Below are positions 6,789 through 7,426 of a stretch of DNA of 7,426 bases, in pieces; the stretch's first letter is position 1, and every line of letters begins with the position of its first letter. The DNA comes from DASYAE01 sp036501535 (GTDB lineage Bacteria; Actinomycetota; Actinomycetes; Streptomycetales; Catenulisporaceae). The position numbers and the translations under genes were made by a program. The stretch is from contig DASYAE010000225.1 in the NCBI GenBank assembly GCA_036501535.1, positions 1 through 7,426 on the forward strand. Reading direction: 5' to 3'. The notes below the pieces were generated by a model. That model was not told where the DNA came from and made no database searches. It saw only the letters and a program-made list of their open reading frames with translations.

Positions 6789-6983
6789 ATGGCCGAGCCG
6801 ATCATCCGCGCCGAACGCCTCACCAAGACCTTCACCCGCTCCGTGCGCTCCGGCCGGCTGCGCCGCGAGCGCGCCGACTTCACCGCGGTCGACGGCATCG
6901 ACCTGCGCGTCGAGGCCGGCGAGCTGGTCGGCTACATCGGCCCGAACGGCGCCGGCAAGTCGACCACTGTCAAGCTTTGCTGA
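6789..6983 (+). pseudogene. ABC-transporter ATP-binding protein, 5' fragment cut off after Walker A
   Basis: The frame codes 64 residues. It opens as an ABC ATPase: MAEPIIRAERLTKTF, an Arg-rich insert, FTAVDGIDLRVEAGELVGYI, then Walker A GPNGAGKST at 51-59. It then ends after TTVKLC at a TGA (6981-6983). A full protein of this kind is ~300 aa or more; Q-loop, signature LSGGQ and Walker B are all missing, and no frame further right in the window supplies them. The first part resembles ATPases paired with ABC-2 type permeases. Similarity to an ABC gene ends near 6976, within AAGCT. Sequence beyond this is the non-coding end that leads to an IS110-family transposase, so insertion or rearrangement probably destroyed the gene. 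The remnant keeps a good start and ribosome site but cannot make a working ATPase. Confidence 0.88.
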
Positions 6984-7309
6984 GACATCTATTCTGAGCT
7001 GGTCTGATACTGCATCGCTGGTCGGACTCCGTGGTGCCCGTGGGTGTTGCCGCGCTCGGGCCGCTGCCCGACAGCGGGGGGCGGGTTCTGACTTCCCCTC
7101 GGGCGCGGCTCCCAAGGGCCGGGCGACGGGGTGGAGTGTCAATACATGCACTTCGTATTGACACGGAGGCCCGACGGCTGGCAGGCTCCGGCCGCTCCTG
7201 AGGGGAGGGCAGGACCCGCCCCCAAGGTGACCACCACAAGGACCGCCGCCCGGCCGCCAGAGGCGCGGCCCCTCCCGGCTTCCCCGAGACATCCGATGGT
7301 GTTGGTGTG
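6984..7309. other. Non-coding stretch between ABC fragment and transposase
   Basis: No frame here looks like protein on either strand. It is filled with inverted repeats: the large hairpin at 7077-7223; CCGCTG/CAGCGG at 7061-7066 and 7072-7077 with a 5-nt loop; and GGCCGC/GCGGCC around 7248-7267. There is also a 7-bp direct repeat GCTGGTC at 6998-7004 and 7017-7023. The 8-bp GAGACATC occurs at 6982-6989 and 7286-7293. Such structure is expected for DNA coding a structured RNA or forming a recombinase end. Confidence 0.55.
7077..7223 (+). ncRNA. Candidate structured RNA: 147-nt imperfect hairpin
   Basis: Arms 7077-7145 and 7155-7223 are inverted copies around a 9-nt loop (7146-7154). The apical stem GTGTCAATAC/GTATTGACAC is perfect over 10 bp and AT-rich for this genome. 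A middle zone of 35 positions per arm pairs weakly (17 Watson-Crick). The basal 24 positions pair at 21, and in a plus-strand RNA two of the three differences become G-U pairs. Over the arms I count six differences that are G-U pairs in plus-strand RNA but only one in minus-strand RNA, which favours a plus-strand RNA structure. It lies beside an IS110-family transposase, a family that uses guide RNAs, but the strand is opposite to the transposase and no promoter is evident. A fold-back DNA element is the alternative. Confidence 0.4.
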
Positions 7310-7426
7310 TCAAGCGGCGAGGTCGAGATTCTTGGTGGCCGAGGTGGGGAAGGCCGTGTGTTCGTCATAGTGTGTTCGTGTCTGGAGGCAGTGGTGGAGG
7401 CAGCCGAGGAAGCGGTTGTTGAGGTG
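7310..7426 (-). CDS. IS110-family transposase, C-terminal 38 codons (continues beyond window)
   Basis: The minus frame entering from the right edge reads HLNNRFLGCLHHCLQTRTHY then DEHTAFP..., ending NLDLAA and TGA at 7312-7310. The pattern N-R/K-LLGCLHHCL...YDE..AF is the usual extreme C-terminus of actinobacterial IS110-family (DEDD recombinase) transposases. The catalytic DEDD and Ser-containing domains would lie outside the window, so activity cannot be judged. The stop codon overlaps TTGACA on the same strand. It faces the truncated ABC gene and is the likely agent of that truncation. Confidence 0.82.
   Translation of the reverse strand, partial: HLNNRFLGCLHHCLQTRTHYDEHTAFPTSATKNLDLAA

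Larger units (their letters stand above)
6977..7426 (-). mobile_element. Partial IS110-family insertion element (right/3' part) and its junction
   Basis: The segment from the break in the ABC gene to the window edge contains the transposase 3' end on the minus strand and a non-coding end. IS110-family elements generally lack simple terminal inverted repeats and do not make long target duplications, which agrees with what is seen. The exact boundary is uncertain. Candidates are the ABC break at ~6976-6981, or a closer end at about 7286-7293 just past the transposase stop, which would leave 6990-7285 as other DNA. On the minus strand TTGACA (7313-7308) overlaps the transposase stop; in this family a -35 box in the right end can join a -10 in the left end when the element circularises. 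Confidence 0.55.

Noticed and set aside
5207..6997. 596-codon plus-strand frame
   Set aside because: It crosses the anchored-protein gene, the intergenic repeat, the whole HAD gene antisense and part of the ABC gene. Its product is Arg-rich without domains; it is a GC-rich shadow frame.
6982..7293. MITE-like element with 8-bp target duplication GAGACATC
   Set aside because: The segment between the repeats has no terminal inverted repeats next to them, so a classical transposon with target duplication is not supported; the repeat itself is kept as a finding.
7131..7370. 79-codon plus frame through the hairpin
   Set aside because: It passes through the inverted repeat and antisense to the transposase end; no domain character and no ribosome site.

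Overview
The window is very GC-rich, and its real genes carry strong G/C bias at third codon positions, GTG starts, ATGA gene overlaps and GGAGG-type ribosome sites. This points to a high-GC actinobacterium, probably a filamentous relative of Streptomyces; the assignment is by composition and protein style only, not by a marker gene.

Layout, read along the minus strand from right to left: a HAD-family phosphatase (6586-5876); a non-coding stretch (5875-5440) with a four-copy 11-bp tandem repeat; then a tight same-strand run. That run holds a membrane-anchored protein with a Pro/Ser/Thr-rich stalk and a PknH-sensor-like outer domain (5439-4555), an unrecognised 186-aa protein (4523-3963), and an 828-aa polytopic membrane metallopeptidase of M48 type (3966-1480). 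After a 50-bp gap come a TetR-family regulator (1429-776) and a short-chain dehydrogenase-like protein that runs off the left edge (779-1). Two joints, 3966/3963 and 779/776, are 4-bp ATGA overlaps, which suggests translational coupling. I read these as two units: an envelope unit (anchored sensor-like protein, unknown protein, membrane protease) and a TetR-SDR unit with its own promoter/operator-like sequence.

At the right end an ABC-transporter ATPase gene begins at 6789, divergent from the HAD gene, but stops just after its Walker A motif. The sequence past about position 6976 is unrelated to an ABC ATPase. The right margin (7426-7310, minus strand) holds the last 38 codons of an IS110-family transposase, so insertion of this element, or a rearrangement around it, most likely truncated the ABC gene. 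The roughly 325-bp non-coding stretch between the two carries a 147-nt imperfect hairpin whose arm differences mostly keep pairing as G-U in a plus-strand RNA, plus two pairs of 8-bp direct repeats. This is the most unusual part of the window. IS110-family elements are known to use structured guide (bridge/seek) RNAs from their non-coding ends, but a link between that RNA class and this hairpin is only a hypothesis here.

The left-edge SDR is also odd. It keeps the NAD(P)-binding motif and the active-site lysine position but lacks the usual Tyr, Ser and Asn, and its C-terminal part appears frameshifted.
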